Assembly: GCF_021603585.1 (NCBI RefSeq)
Contig: NZ_BQHI01000002.1
Location: forward strand, 1 to 64,000
Direction: 5' to 3'
DNA from: Pseudomonas sputi
Lineage (GTDB): Bacteria > Pseudomonadota > Gammaproteobacteria > Pseudomonadales > Pseudomonadaceae
DNA length: 64,000 nt
This document shows positions 33,077-42,381 of the stretch, in pieces. The notes under the pieces are model-generated. The model was not told the origin of the DNA. It did not search any database and saw nothing but the letters and a program-made list of their open reading frames with translations. The position numbers were made by a program, and so were the translations under genes. How positions within the stretch are numbered: position 1 is the stretch's first letter; each line of letters starts with the position of its first letter.

Positions 33077-33162
33077 GATCGTTCCCATGCTCTGCGCTCC
33101 AGTTCAGGAGCGGGACGCGGAACGTCCTGGGCTGCATTCCCACGCCGAGCGTGGGAACGATC
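33077..33162. repeat. REPIN-like repeat, GATCGTTCCCACG family (copy C)
   Basis: Outer arms GATCGTTCCCA/GTGGGAACGATC, with a degraded inner part that keeps GCATTCCCACGC. It lies between the chemoreceptor stop and the CoA-transferase start. Confidence 0.8.
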
Positions 33163-33178
33163 AGCGGTCGAGGGGAGA

Positions 33179-35317
33179 TCAGACGCGGAACTGATCCATC
33201 AATTTCATCTGCTGACTGGCCAGGGCGTTGAGCTGGCTGCTGATCGCCGCCGATTCTGTAGCCTGTTCGGTCAGGGTTTCGGTGACGGTGCGGATGGCCG
33301 AGACGTTGCGGTTGACCTCTTCGGCCACGGCGCTCTGCTGTTCGGCGGCGCTGGCGATTTGCAGGTTCATGTCGCTGATCACGGTGACCGCATCGCTGAT
33401 CTTGCCCAGGGCATCCACGGCCTGGCGGATCTGCCCGGCGTTGTTGTGGGCCTGGGTCTGGCTTGAGTGCATAGTGGCGACCACGCCACGGGTGCCGGTC
33501 TGGATACGTTCGATGACCACGCGGATTTCTTCCACCGAATCCTGGGTGCGCTTGGCCAGGTTACGGACTTCGTCGGCCACCACTGCAAAACCACGACCGC
33601 TTTCACCGGCACGGGCCGCTTCGATCGCGGCATTCAGCGCCAGCAGGTTGGTCTGTTCGGCGATGCTGCGGATCACTTCCAGCACCGAACCGATCTGCTC
33701 GCTGTTGACCGCCAGCTCTTCGACTTCGGTCACCGCTTTGCTGACTTCATCGGCCAATTGATTGATGTCGCGGGTGCTGCGCTCGATGATCGACATGCCG
33801 TCCTTGGCCGACTGGCCGGCGCCTTTTGCGGCGTTGGCAGCGTTCGAGGCACTGTTGGCCACATCGTGGGCGGTGGCGCTCATTTCGTTGGAGGCGGTGG
33901 CCACCTGATCGATCTCGCGGAACTGCACCTGCATGCCTTCACTGGTCTGGCGGGCGATTTCCGACGATTGATCGGCGGTGCCGCGGGCCTCGGTGATGCT
34001 CTGTTTGATCTGGGCGATGGTCGGTTGCAGCTTGTCGAGGAAGCGGTTGAACCAGTTCACCAGTTCGCCCAGCTCATCCTTTTTCGTGTAGTTCAGGCGC
34101 TGGGTCAGGTCGCCTTCGCCGCTGGCGATGTTCTTCAGCATCTCGGCGACACTGTTGATCGGACGGGTCACGCCGGAGGCGGTCAGCCAGATCAGCAGCA
34201 GACCGATCAGACCGGCGATCACGGCCACCGCCAACGCGGTAATCGTGCCGGTTTGCTGCGCGTCATCGAGCACCGCCTGCAGCTTGACCGAGTCGGCCAG
34301 CAGCACTTGTTTCGGCAGGTCGATGACCACGCCCCAGGCCTTGGAATCGGCAATCGGGTTGACCGGATACACGGCGCGGATCACGTCGCCCTGCTCAAGA
34401 ATTTTCGGGCTGCCGGCGCTGAGCAGTTGCAGGATGTCCTTGCCCTCGGCGCCGAGGGTGTCGCCGATGCTCTTGCCGACCTTGCCGGCATCCGCGCTGT
34501 AGGCACCGAGCACGCCGCTGCCGGACACGATCAGCATGTGTCCGGCGCTGTTGAACAGGTCACGCTGGGAGTCCACGGCTGCCGCTTGCAGGGCGTCGAG
34601 GGCGATGTCGACACCGACCACGCCGATGGCCTTGCCATCCACCAGCAGCGGCACGGAAATGGTCGTCATGAGCATTTCTTTGCCGCCCACGGTGTCGGCA
34701 TACGGGTCGAGCAGGCAGGTGCGCTTGTTGTCGCGAGGGCAGGTGTACCAGCTGTTGTAAGGCGTGCCGCTGACGCTGAGGGTGGTCTTGTTCATGTCGT
34801 CTTCGACCATGATCGTGTTCAGCGACGAACCGGCAGCACGGCTCCAGTAACTGGCGAAACGTCCCGCCTCGTTGGACTGGCGCGCGGCATCGTTGGCGAA
34901 TTCGCTGTCCTTGCCGTCCAGCCCGTTGGGTTCGAATGCCAGCCAGATGCCAAGCACCTTGCTGTTGCGCTCGAAGGCGGTTTTCAGGCTCTGGTTCAGC
35001 TCTTCACGCAGGGCACCGGCGTCCAGCGAACGCTTGGCGGCCATCGCTCGCATGTCCTTGATCTGGTCGGCCAGCGCGGTGATCACCAACAGGCTTTCGC
35101 CGAAGGTTTTCTGCACCCGCACCGCTTGCTCGGCAGCCTTGGCCTGCAACAGGTTCTGCACGCTGGCGGTGAGCATCTTGCTACTGGAAGCACTGACCAG
35201 TTCGTCGTTCTGGTTGGTCTGGTAAATGTTGATGCCAACGATCAGTGCGACCACACCGAGCAGGCACAGGCCGGAGAGCAGGACGATTTTCAGGCGGATG
35301 GACAGAGAGTCGAACAT
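33179..35317 (-). CDS. Methyl-accepting chemotaxis protein with dCache sensor
   Basis: A 712-residue chemoreceptor. Membrane helix 1 is at about residues 10-30, then a large periplasmic sensor (about 35-375) of double-Cache type with [20 protein letters not shown] in its ligand pocket region. Helix 2 is near 382-402, then HAMP and the long signalling coiled coil with the tip [19 protein letters not shown]. The ligand is not predictable; amino acids and amines are common for this sensor type. The start at 35317 matches the [16 protein letters not shown] membrane-anchor start. Confidence 0.93.
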   Translation of the reverse strand: MFDSLSIRLKIVLLSGLCLLGVVALIVGINIYQTNQNDELVSASSSKMLTASVQNLLQAKAAEQAVRVQKTFGESLLVITALADQIKDMRAMAAKRSLDAGALREELNQSLKTAFERNSKVLGIWLAFEPNGLDGKDSEFANDAARQSNEAGRFASYWSRAAGSSLNTIMVEDDMNKTTLSVSGTPYNSWYTCPRDNKRTCLLDPYADTVGGKEMLMTTISVPLLVDGKAIGVVGVDIALDALQAAAVDSQRDLFNSAGHMLIVSGSGVLGAYSADAGKVGKSIGDTLGAEGKDILQLLSAGSPKILEQGDVIRAVYPVNPIADSKAWGVVIDLPKQVLLADSVKLQAVLDDAQQTGTITALAVAVIAGLIGLLLIWLTASGVTRPINSVAEMLKNIASGEGDLTQRLNYTKKDELGELVNWFNRFLDKLQPTIAQIKQSITEARGTADQSSEIARQTSEGMQVQFREIDQVATASNEMSATAHDVANSASNAANAAKGAGQSAKDGMSIIERSTRDINQLADEVSKAVTEVEELAVNSEQIGSVLEVIRSIAEQTNLLALNAAIEAARAGESGRGFAVVADEVRNLAKRTQDSVEEIRVVIERIQTGTRGVVATMHSSQTQAHNNAGQIRQAVDALGKISDAVTVISDMNLQIASAAEQQSAVAEEVNRNVSAIRTVTETLTEQATESAAISSQLNALASQQMKLMDQFRV

Positions 35318-35496
35318 GGGACGTTCTCGCGAATGGATGAGCTGTTGGCTACGGGCTGGGAGGTGCCCGGTTCGCCAAATCCATTCAGCGCCATTCAATG
35401 TTCATCGGCGCGAGGCGAGGGTGCATGAGATGCATGCCGACGAACGGTCATGGCTAAACGTTTGCGCGGTTAAATGCCCTGAAAACAATGGAAAAA

Positions 35497-35892
35497 TCAG
35501 GAAATCTTCGGCAATGCTTCCGGTCGCGACCAGATCCACAGGTTGCCCAGGGTCATGCCTGCGATCGCCAGATAGATCGGCCAGCCGTGATCGAGCATCA
35601 CCAGCATCAACGTGGCGCACAGCACCATGCTGACCGTGGCGCTGACCTTGGCCTTGCGGGCGATGATCTTGCCGTTGCGCCAGTTGCTCAGGATCGGCCC
35701 GAACAGTCGATGGTTGTCCAGCCAGGCACTCAGGCGCGGCGAACTGCGGGTCGCGGCCCAGGCCGCGAGCAGGATGAACTCGGTGGTCGGCAGGCCGGGC
35801 ACGACGATGGCGATCAGGCCGATGCCGAGGCTGACATAGGCAAGCAGGCCGAACAGCAGGCGGGCGAGTCGGGAGGCGGCGGGTTGGGGCAT
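35497..35892 (-). CDS. YbaN family (DUF454) membrane protein
   Basis: A 131-residue inner-membrane protein with the DUF454 signature GLIAIVVPGLPTTEFILLAAWAATRSSPRL and RNGKIIARKAK. Hydrophobic segments are near residues 10-42 and 85-120. The function of the family is unknown. It is unrelated to its neighbours. Confidence 0.85.
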   Translation of the reverse strand: MPQPAASRLARLLFGLLAYVSLGIGLIAIVVPGLPTTEFILLAAWAATRSSPRLSAWLDNHRLFGPILSNWRNGKIIARKAKVSATVSMVLCATLMLVMLDHGWPIYLAIAGMTLGNLWIWSRPEALPKIS

Positions 35893-35950
35893 GGGCTCGG
35901 CGAGAGGCTTGGGTGACAGGGGGGGAGAATCTTACAGACTTACGCAATTC

Positions 35951-35983
35951 CTTGTGGGAGCTGGCAAGCCAGCTCGCACAGGG
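35951..35983. repeat. REP hairpin (GTGGGAGCTGG family)
   Basis: CTTGTGGGAGCTGGCAAG followed by CCAGCTCGCACAG: a single palindromic unit between the YbaN and heme oxygenase genes. Confidence 0.8.
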
Positions 35984-36002
35984 TTTTGCGGTGTGGCCAG
36001 GA

Positions 36003-36599
36003 TCAGGCCGGTTCGGTTTCTGTGGCGTAAGCCTGTTCCAGCAGCACGGTGAAGCGATTGAACGCATCGATCGCGCCTTGCTCCACTTCGGCTTCCTCTT
36101 CGGCACTGAATTGCAGCGAATCGAGGGTGCGCACGAAGCGCTTCCAACCTTCAGCGCGACCGCCCTCAGGCTCGCCCAAGTGTCTGGCGCCGAAGGTTTC
36201 GCTCAGGTCCAGCGCGACGGCGCGTTTGATCAGAAACGCGGCACCGAGCTTGGAGCCCTCCGACACGAAGATCCAGCCCAGGGCGCGAGCCTTGCTCGGG
36301 TTCTTCACCGCGCCGGCCACCGGTGCAGGGACTTCGGTGTCGAGGTCGGCGAGGTCGGCCTTGGCGGCTTCGGCGCGGCAGCGGGCCGGCAGGTCAGGAA
36401 CGATGGCGGTCAGTTCGGCATCGTTGTACAGCGACACCAGCTCTGACTGGAACAGGTACTGCGCGACCACGAAGCGGGCGAAATTGGCGCGGGTCTCGAA
36501 CGGCGCGTGGGCCTTGACCAGCGCATCGAGCTTGCTGTGCGGCTCGTGGGTGATCTGGTTCAGGCGTTGCGAACGCAGGGCTTTTTCCGGGGTGCTCAT
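36003..36599 (-). CDS. hemO: Heme oxygenase (HemO/PigA type)
   Basis: A 198-residue bacterial heme oxygenase that opens heme to biliverdin, CO and iron. The proximal-His region is NQITHEPHSKLDALV, and the distal helix carries LGWIFVSEGSKLGAAFLIKR. FGARHLGEPEGGRAEGWK near the C-terminus is typical of the P. aeruginosa HemO/PigA group. It lies downstream of the heme receptor but after a strong terminator, with its own promoter-like element. Cytoplasmic. Confidence 0.92.
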   Translation of the reverse strand: MSTPEKALRSQRLNQITHEPHSKLDALVKAHAPFETRANFARFVVAQYLFQSELVSLYNDAELTAIVPDLPARCRAEAAKADLADLDTEVPAPVAGAVKNPSKARALGWIFVSEGSKLGAAFLIKRAVALDLSETFGARHLGEPEGGRAEGWKRFVRTLDSLQFSAEEEAEVEQGAIDAFNRFTVLLEQAYATETEPA

Positions 36600-36628
36600 G
36601 AGATGTCCTTGAAAAGAAGAGGCGCTTG

Positions 36629-36665
36629 ATAACGAGACGAACGGGCAAGCGCCGGACAGTAAAAA
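36629..36665 (-). promoter_or_regulatory. Candidate ECF-sigma promoter of hemO
   Basis: The minus strand reads TTTTTACT-N14-CGTTCGTCTCGTTAT, identical in both blocks and in spacing to 39372-39408 in front of the receptor. The CGTC core fits ECF -10 elements. The upstream block overlaps the T-tract of the receptor terminator. A start about 26 bases before the hemO ATG is predicted. Confidence 0.65.
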
Positions 36666-36702
36666 AACCTCACGGCGCGGCCATGTACAGGCGCCGTGAG
36701 GT
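36661..36702 (-). terminator. Terminator of the TonB receptor gene
   Basis: Minus strand: 12-bp stem ACCTCACGGCGC/GCGCCGTGAGGT with a 12-base loop, followed by a run of seven T. It ends just after the receptor stop codon. Confidence 0.93.
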
Positions 36703-36710
36703 CATCCGGA

Positions 36711-39296
36711 TCAGATATCCCAGACCAGGTTGATCGCGAAGTTGCGGCCCGGCTGGGTCAGGCGATCAAGGTTGGCCGGTTGCGTCACCGAGGCTTCGCC
36801 GACGCTGTCGTAACCGCGCACGTCATCCCACAGCCAGTACTTCTTGTCGGTCAGGTTGTAGAGGCCGCCGCTGACGGTGACGTCGTCGGTGACTTTGTAG
36901 TACCCGGTCAGATCAAGAATGCCGAAGCCCGGGGTCTTGAACTGACTGCTCACACCGTCCGGCGACTTGAAGTTGCTGTCGTCGACGCGGTCCTTTTTCT
37001 TGACCACGGTCCAGCTCAGCAGGCCGCCATAGTTGTCCTGGTCGTAACCCAGACCGAACACGCCGGTCAGCGGATTGACGCTGTTGAGCGGCTCGCCGTT
37101 GTCGTTGTTGCGACCGTAGGCGTAGGCAATCGAGCCTTGTGTGTACAGGCCTTGCGGCGCGCCGAACGAATCGAGGTTCAGGCGACCTTTGACTTCGGCG
37201 CCCTTGATGGTCGCGTGCTTGATGTTGCTCGACTGGAAGGTCAGCTCGTCGTAGCCCGGGGTGACGGCGTCTTCGTTGATGAAGTCGCGGTACTTGTTAT
37301 AGAACACCGCCACGTCGAACGAGCCTTGCTCGAAGTTGCCGCGCAGGCCGGTTTCATAGCTTTTGCTTTTTTCCGGTTCCAGGTCCGGGTTCGGCGCCAC
37401 GTTGTAGCCGGTGGTGCTGTTCTCGAAGCGGCCATACAGCGCTTTCGCGGTCGGGGTGCGGAAGCCTTCGGCGTACTGACCGTACCAGGTGTAGTTTTCG
37501 GTCAGGGCATAGGTCAGGCCGAATTTCGGCGAGACTTTATGCCAGGTCTTGTTCTCGTCGCTGACCGTGCCATTGCCGTCGGCGGCCACGGTGTTGAGAA
37601 ATTCCTGGGTGATGTGCGGCTTGAGCCGGGTGTAGTCGTAGCGCAGGCCCGGCAGGAAGGTCCAGTCGTTCCAGCTGATCTGATCCTGGGCGAACAGGCT
37701 GTAGGTGTTGAGGGTCGGGTCCGGGAAGTCGCTGGACTTCTTCAGCACATCTGCTGCACTGGTGGCGCCGATGGCGGTGCAGCCACGACCGACCGCCAGG
37801 CACTTGCCGTCGCCGCTGCGCGAGCCGGTGACTTTCTGCTGCTTGAGGGTGGTGCCGTAAGTCAGCACGTGATCGGTGGCGCCGAGGCTGAAGGCCTTGT
37901 CCAGTTGCGCGTCGAAGACCCACTGTTTTTCTTCGTAGATCGTGTCGCGGGTGCGCAGCACTTTACGGGTGATCGGGTAGTAGAACTCGTCGGTGCTCTG
38001 ATCGGTCTTGGCAGTCTGGTGGTTGAGGTTCCATTTCACGTTGTCCGCCAGCAGGCTGTTGAGCTCGAAGCTGTGCTCCAGGCCGAAACGCTCGCGGGTG
38101 ATGGTGTCGTTGCCGGTGCGCCACTGGTACATGCCGCCGGGCAGCACGCTGTCCGGGATTGTCGGGGCACCGTTGAAGTACGGGCCGCCGTAAGCGCTTT
38201 TCTGATCGGTGTCGCGATCATCCTTGTACTTTTCGTAGGTCAGGCCCAGGCGCGAACCTTCGTTGTAGTTCCAGCCGATCTTGGCCAGCACGTTGGTGGC
38301 TTTGACGTCTTCCGGGTTGGCGGCGGTGCGCTCAAGGCCGGTGCCGTTGTTGTTGCCGTAGGAATCGGTTTCATGGCCGTCACGCTGGCTGTAGTGCAGC
38401 AAACCGTCGAACTGGTCGGTGCGGCCGGCGACGGTGGCGGATTTCAGCCAGCTTTCGTCGGCGGAGCTGTAGCCGGTCTTCAGGCGGGCACCGACGTCTT
38501 TGCCAGGCTTGATGATGTCGTCCGGGTCGAGGGTGTAGTAGCTGACGGCGCCGCCGATGGCATTGCTGCCGTACAGCACCGAGGCCGGGCCACGGAGGAT
38601 TTCGACGCGCTTGATGATTTCCGGGTCGACGTAGTTGCGTTGGGTCTTGGCGTACGGGCCGTTGAAGAAACCGTCCGGGACTTCGACCCCGTCGACCTGG
38701 GTCAGAATCCGGTCGCCGTCGATGCCGCGGATGTTGTAGCCGCTGATCCCGCCGCGCTGGCCGGCGCCGCCCACGGATACGCCCGGCTCGTAGCGCACCA
38801 GATCCTTGATGGTGTTGACGTTGTTGCGGTCCAGATCCTGACGGGTCTGCACGGTGACGGTGGCCGGCACGCTGTTGATCGACTGTTCCTGACGGGTGGC
38901 GCTGATGGTCACCTGATCGAGGTTGAGTGCGCCGTTGCTGGCGCGTTTTTCCAGCACGACGTTGTTGTTGCTCAGTTTGCGGAAGCTCAGGTTGGTCCCC
39001 ACCAACAGGCGCTCCAGGGCTTTTTCCGGTGGCAGCGAACCGCGCACACCCGGTGACGACACGTCCTGACCCAACTCCGCCGGCAAGCCGACCTGCCAGC
39101 CCGTGACAGCGGTGAACGCGTTGAGCGCCGACACCAGCGGTTGCTGGGCAATGGCGAACGCGTAGTCGCCCATGTTGCGCGTCGGCTGTTCGGTGGCGGC
39201 CATCAGCGGCGCGGTGCCGGCCATCAGGATGGCAGCGGTCAGCAGCGACAGCACGCGGGAAGGGGAAGAAGTCTGGCGGGTAAGGCGAGAGGACAT
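36711..39296 (-). CDS. TonB-dependent heme receptor with signalling domain
   Basis: An 861-residue outer-membrane receptor. Signal peptide ends near PLMAATEQ. An STN signalling domain (about residues 45-115, FAIAQQPLVSALNAFTAVTG) is followed by the plug (VTISATRQEQSINSVPATV) and a 22-strand barrel. The heme-receptor FRAP/NPNL motifs appear as GFRTPTAKAL and NPDLEPEKS. The STN domain means it signals to the FecR-type anti-sigma encoded next door; the set resembles P. aeruginosa HxuIRA. The ATG at 39296 has CGGAG eight bases upstream; a GTG at 39317 is possible. Confidence 0.93.
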   Translation of the reverse strand: MSSRLTRQTSSPSRVLSLLTAAILMAGTAPLMAATEQPTRNMGDYAFAIAQQPLVSALNAFTAVTGWQVGLPAELGQDVSSPGVRGSLPPEKALERLLVGTNLSFRKLSNNNVVLEKRASNGALNLDQVTISATRQEQSINSVPATVTVQTRQDLDRNNVNTIKDLVRYEPGVSVGGAGQRGGISGYNIRGIDGDRILTQVDGVEVPDGFFNGPYAKTQRNYVDPEIIKRVEILRGPASVLYGSNAIGGAVSYYTLDPDDIIKPGKDVGARLKTGYSSADESWLKSATVAGRTDQFDGLLHYSQRDGHETDSYGNNNGTGLERTAANPEDVKATNVLAKIGWNYNEGSRLGLTYEKYKDDRDTDQKSAYGGPYFNGAPTIPDSVLPGGMYQWRTGNDTITRERFGLEHSFELNSLLADNVKWNLNHQTAKTDQSTDEFYYPITRKVLRTRDTIYEEKQWVFDAQLDKAFSLGATDHVLTYGTTLKQQKVTGSRSGDGKCLAVGRGCTAIGATSAADVLKKSSDFPDPTLNTYSLFAQDQISWNDWTFLPGLRYDYTRLKPHITQEFLNTVAADGNGTVSDENKTWHKVSPKFGLTYALTENYTWYGQYAEGFRTPTAKALYGRFENSTTGYNVAPNPDLEPEKSKSYETGLRGNFEQGSFDVAVFYNKYRDFINEDAVTPGYDELTFQSSNIKHATIKGAEVKGRLNLDSFGAPQGLYTQGSIAYAYGRNNDNGEPLNSVNPLTGVFGLGYDQDNYGGLLSWTVVKKKDRVDDSNFKSPDGVSSQFKTPGFGILDLTGYYKVTDDVTVSGGLYNLTDKKYWLWDDVRGYDSVGEASVTQPANLDRLTQPGRNFAINLVWDI

Positions 39297-39371
39297 CGAT
39301 AGCGCTCCGTGTCGCACGAATCTTTATAGGTGCTGATTGATCTCGCGAGATGCGAATCAATTGCATTGGCT

Positions 39372-39408
39372 ATAACGAGACGAACGAGCATTGGCTATCG
39401 AGTAAAAA
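39372..39408 (-). promoter_or_regulatory. Candidate ECF-sigma promoter of the heme receptor
   Basis: Minus strand TTTTTACT-N14-CGTTCGTCTCGTTAT, matching the hemO element in both blocks and spacing. About 76 bases separate it from the receptor ATG. Confidence 0.65.
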
Positions 39409-39422
39409 TAATTCTCATTTAG
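39404..39422 (-). promoter_or_regulatory. Possible Fur box upstream of the receptor
   Basis: Minus strand CTAAATGAGAATTATTTTT matches 12 of 19 positions of GATAATGATAATCATTATC. It overlaps the anti-sigma stop codon and the upstream block of the ECF-type promoter, so Fur could block that promoter directly. Confidence 0.45.
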
Positions 39423-40384
39423 TTCAATATCACCAACGCCGGGAATTCCCGAAGCCTGGCCGAGGTGATGTGAGCAAGCGAACGCACCACGTCCAGCGGC
39501 TGGTCGAGACGGTAGTTGCCGGTGACGGCAACGTCAGCCAACTGTTCGTTGGTGTTGATGATAAAGCCCGGATAGTAGCGGCGCAGTTCGGCCAGCACCT
39601 GATTCAGCGGGCAGTTCTCGAAGATCAGCCGACCTTGCACCCAGGCCAGATCGGTGGCGGCGTCGACCTTGGCCGGGTGGTCGAAACCGTTCGGACCGAT
39701 GCGGATGCTTTCCCCGGCGGACAGCCGCACCCGCGCATCATCACGGGTCGCCCGCAAGTCGACATCGCCGCGCTGCACCCGCACCTGCGCCACACCGTCG
39801 AGATAGCGCACGGCAAACGCGGTGTCGCGCACGCTGGCTTTCACTGGGCCGGCGTCGATTTCCAGTGGCTGGCTGCGGCTGGCCGGGATCTCGAAAAACG
39901 CTTCGCCCTGATACAGCCGCGCGACCCGTTGCTGATCGTTGATCGTGCTGGAGAAGGCGGAATTGGTGTTGAGCAAGACTTTCGAGCCGTCCTCGAGCTG
40001 CAGGCGCTGACGCTCGCCGACCACGGTCAGGTGATCGGCCTGCAAACGCATCGGCAGGTTGCTGAAACTGAACATCCCGAGCAGCAGCACGGCGGCGGTG
40101 GCCAGCGGTTTCCAGTGCGGGCGCAGACGCGTGAGGACGGTGACTTTCTTCGGTTTGGCCGCGAGGTTCTGCGCGCATTCGGCGATCTGCGGGCCATCCC
40201 AGATCGCCTGGGCCTTGGCGAACGCCTCGGCATTCAACGGATCGGCCGCCAGCCAGGCATGGAATTGCCGGGTCTGCTCCTCGTCCGGACTGCCGAGCAC
40301 AATGAGCCAGTCCAGAGCCTGGTCCATTGCGCTGGCGGCGTCCTGCGCCGATGAAGGCGAAGGGGAGCGGTGGGTGTCCGTCAC
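39419..40384 (-). CDS. FecR-type anti-sigma regulator
   Basis: A 322-residue inner-membrane sigma regulator. An N-terminal DUF4880-like cytoplasmic domain (ALDWLIVLGSPDEEQTRQFHAWL) is followed by one membrane helix near residue 95 (ATAAVLLLGMFSF), a FecR periplasmic domain (ERQRLQLEDGSKVLLNTNSAFS) and a C-terminal STN-like part. It relays receptor occupancy to the ECF sigma factor. I chose the GTG at 40384 because GAGGAAA precedes it; the open frame extends 9 codons upstream. Confidence 0.92.
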   Translation of the reverse strand: MTDTHRSPSPSSAQDAASAMDQALDWLIVLGSPDEEQTRQFHAWLAADPLNAEAFAKAQAIWDGPQIAECAQNLAAKPKKVTVLTRLRPHWKPLATAAVLLLGMFSFSNLPMRLQADHLTVVGERQRLQLEDGSKVLLNTNSAFSSTINDQQRVARLYQGEAFFEIPASRSQPLEIDAGPVKASVRDTAFAVRYLDGVAQVRVQRGDVDLRATRDDARVRLSAGESIRIGPNGFDHPAKVDAATDLAWVQGRLIFENCPLNQVLAELRRYYPGFIINTNEQLADVAVTGNYRLDQPLDVVRSLAHITSARLREFPALVILN

Positions 40385-40508
40385 GGTGTTTCCTCGGCAG
40401 TGTCTGTGCACGGCTGTTTTTTTAGTGAAGCGTAAAAGTCGGGCAAGGGTAACAAAGCCCGATGATCAGTGCAGTCGCTCCTGAGGTTTACAGAAAGGAC
40501 CTACAGCA

Positions 40509-41027
40509 TCAGTTGCCATTCAAACGTTCGGCGACACTGAGGCAGATGGTCATGATCAGTTTGAGTTCTTTCTGCACCGTGCTGGGGGAGACGCTCAATG
40601 CTTCGGCGATCTGCTGATAGCTGTGCCCGTGCAGGCGACTGAGGATGAAAATCTGCTGCTGGCGGGGGCTGAGTTCAGCGAGGCTCACGTTCAGGCGCTC
40701 CAGCAATTGCTCGGCGTGGGCGGCGTCTTCGGCGCTGCTGGCGGGGGCGGCGACGCTGTGCACCACGTCTTGCGGCACATCGTCGACCATGGTCCGCGAA
40801 TGGATCTTGCGCGCACGCAAATGGTCCAGCGCCAGATTGCGCGCGGTCTGGAAGACAAAGGGTTCAAGGTGATCGATGGCCCGTTCGCTCAGCGCCCGGG
40901 TGACGCGCAGGTAGGTTTCCTGCAACAGGTCTTCGGCGGTGCTGTGGTTGTTGACCATCCGTTCCAGGGTTCGCAGCAGTGACGTGCGCTGGGCGAGGAA
41001 CACGTGATTGAAGTGTGATTGACTCAC
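40509..41027 (-). CDS. ECF sigma factor (FecI type)
   Basis: A 172-residue iron-starvation-type ECF sigma factor with region 2 (AEDLLQETYLRVTRAL and FVFQTARNLALDHLRARK) and region 4 (LAELSPRQQQIFILSRLHG, helix-turn-helix YQQIAEALSVSPSTVQKEL). The start is GTG. It leads the sigma/anti-sigma/receptor set and lies downstream of a Fur box, so it should be made under low iron and directed to the receptor and hemO promoters. A 124-base gap separates it from the anti-sigma gene. Confidence 0.94.
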   Translation of the reverse strand: MSQSHFNHVFLAQRTSLLRTLERMVNNHSTAEDLLQETYLRVTRALSERAIDHLEPFVFQTARNLALDHLRARKIHSRTMVDDVPQDVVHSVAAPASSAEDAAHAEQLLERLNVSLAELSPRQQQIFILSRLHGHSYQQIAEALSVSPSTVQKELKLIMTICLSVAERLNGN

Positions 41028-41045
41028 GGAGAGACCTGATCCATT

Positions 41046-41078
41046 TCGAGCGGATGATAATGCTTATCATCCGCTCGA
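41046..41078 (-). promoter_or_regulatory. Fur box upstream of the ECF sigma gene
   Basis: A perfect 15-bp palindrome (with TGC centre) contains GATGATAATGCTTATCATC, a good Fur operator. It is only about 19-51 bases before the GTG, so bound Fur would cover the promoter or start site. In RNA it could also form a strong hairpin. Confidence 0.8.
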
Positions 41079-41118
41079 GTGGTCAAGCCTTGATTTTGAT
41101 TACTTTGACAGGCAACCG

Positions 41119-41152
41119 ACCTTGTGGGAGCAAGCTCGCTTCCACAGGGATT
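41119..41152. repeat. Short REP-like hairpin
   Basis: CCTTGTGGGAGCAAGCTCGC followed by TTCCACAGGG. The palindrome TGTGGGAGCAAGCTCGCTTCCACA-type unit is common in the P. fluorescens group. It lies just downstream of gap. Confidence 0.7.
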
Positions 41153-41158
41153 AGGCGT

Positions 41159-42160
41159 TTATTCGGCGTTGCACAGCGCCAGGCAGTTATCGAGCATGCG
41201 GTTGGAGAAGCCCCATTCGTTGTCGTACCAGGCCAGCACTTTCAGCAGTTTGCCGCTGGATTTGGTGTGGTTGGCGTCGAAGATCGACGACAGCGGGTTG
41301 TGGTTGAAGTCGCTCGAAACCAGCGGCAGGGTGTTGTAGCCGAGAATCTTCGAATGCTGGCTCGCAGCTTTCATCAGTGCATTGACTTCATCGGCAGACG
41401 CTTCGCGCTTCAACTGCACGGTCAGGTCAACCAGCGACACATTGATCACCGGTACGCGCACAGCCATGCCGGTCAGCTTGCCGGCCAGCTCCGGCAACAC
41501 CAGGCCCACGGCTTCGGCGGCGCCGGTCTTGCTCGGGATCATGTTCTGGGTGGCGGAGCGGGCGCGGTACGGGTCGGTGTGATAGACGTCGGTCAGGTTC
41601 TGGTCGTTGGTGTAGGCGTGGATGGTGGTCATCAGACCGCTTTCGATGCCCAGTTCGCGGTGCAGCACCTGAGCCACCGGGGCCAGGCAGTTGGTGGTGC
41701 ACGAGGCGTTGGAGATGATCTGGTGCGACTGGCGCAGGATGTCGTGGTTCACACCATAAACGACGGTGGCATCGGCGCCTTTGGCCGGGGCCGAGATAAT
41801 CACTTTGCGTGCGCCGGCGGTAATATGCGCGGCGGCTTTGGCGCGGTCGGTGAACAGACCGGTGCATTCGAACACCACATCAATCTTTTCCGCAGCCCAG
41901 GGCAGGTCGGCCGGGTTGCGGATGGCGCTGACCGAAATCCGGTCGCCGTTGACGGTCAGGCTCTCGTTGTCATGGGCAACTTCGGCGTCGAAAGTGCCAT
42001 GAACGGTGTCGTACTTGAGCAGATGCGCATTGATCGCGCTGTCGCCCAGATCGTTGATGGCGACGATCTGCAGATCCTGACGATAGCCTTGGGTATACAG
42101 TGCGCGCAGGACATTACGGCCGATGCGGCCAAAACCATTGATTGCGATTCGAAGAGTCAT
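41159..42160 (-). CDS. gap: Glyceraldehyde-3-phosphate dehydrogenase
   Basis: A 333-residue NAD-type GAPDH. Rossmann start [21 protein letters not shown]; catalytic Cys in [12 protein letters not shown] (about residue 155); C-terminal [12 protein letters not shown]. It oxidises the glyceraldehyde-3-phosphate released by Edd/Eda. It is divergent from edd with two HexR-type boxes between. The ATG at 42160 gives the conserved start. Confidence 0.97.
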   Translation of the reverse strand: MTLRIAINGFGRIGRNVLRALYTQGYRQDLQIVAINDLGDSAINAHLLKYDTVHGTFDAEVAHDNESLTVNGDRISVSAIRNPADLPWAAEKIDVVFECTGLFTDRAKAAAHITAGARKVIISAPAKGADATVVYGVNHDILRQSHQIISNASCTTNCLAPVAQVLHRELGIESGLMTTIHAYTNDQNLTDVYHTDPYRARSATQNMIPSKTGAAEAVGLVLPELAGKLTGMAVRVPVINVSLVDLTVQLKREASADEVNALMKAASQHSKILGYNTLPLVSSDFNHNPLSSIFDANHTKSSGKLLKVLAWYDNEWGFSNRMLDNCLALCNAE

Positions 42161-42183
42161 TGAACAGCGCCGCCGTCGTTTTG

Positions 42184-42198
42184 TTGTTGGAATTACAA
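42184..42198. promoter_or_regulatory. HexR box 1 (gap-edd intergenic)
   Basis: TTGTTGGAATTACAA fits the HexR consensus TTGT-N7/8-ACAA. It lies 24 bases before the gap start and would block gap transcription until KDPG releases HexR. Confidence 0.75.
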
Positions 42199-42245
42199 GA
42201 TTATTCGCATAAAAATAGAAAACAAGCCTTTTTAGTGGCAATATT

Positions 42246-42260
42246 TTGTTTTATCTACAA
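42246..42260. promoter_or_regulatory. HexR box 2 (gap-edd intergenic)
   Basis: TTGTTTTATCTACAA fits TTGT-N7-ACAA exactly. It is nearer the middle of the region and could serve edd, gap or both. Confidence 0.75.
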
Positions 42261-42381
42261 CGAGTGACCTGAATCAACTGGTCCGAATGATCAAGAAAAC
42301 CGCCCGTCATCCCACGCGTGCGGGCTCTTTGATCAGCATAGACAATCAGGTCGCCACATCCGTTAGCCTGGAGTTCTACAC

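Noticed and set aside
35402-36106. 234-codon minus-strand frame
   Set aside because: It overlaps the YbaN and heme oxygenase genes in another frame and has no domain of its own.
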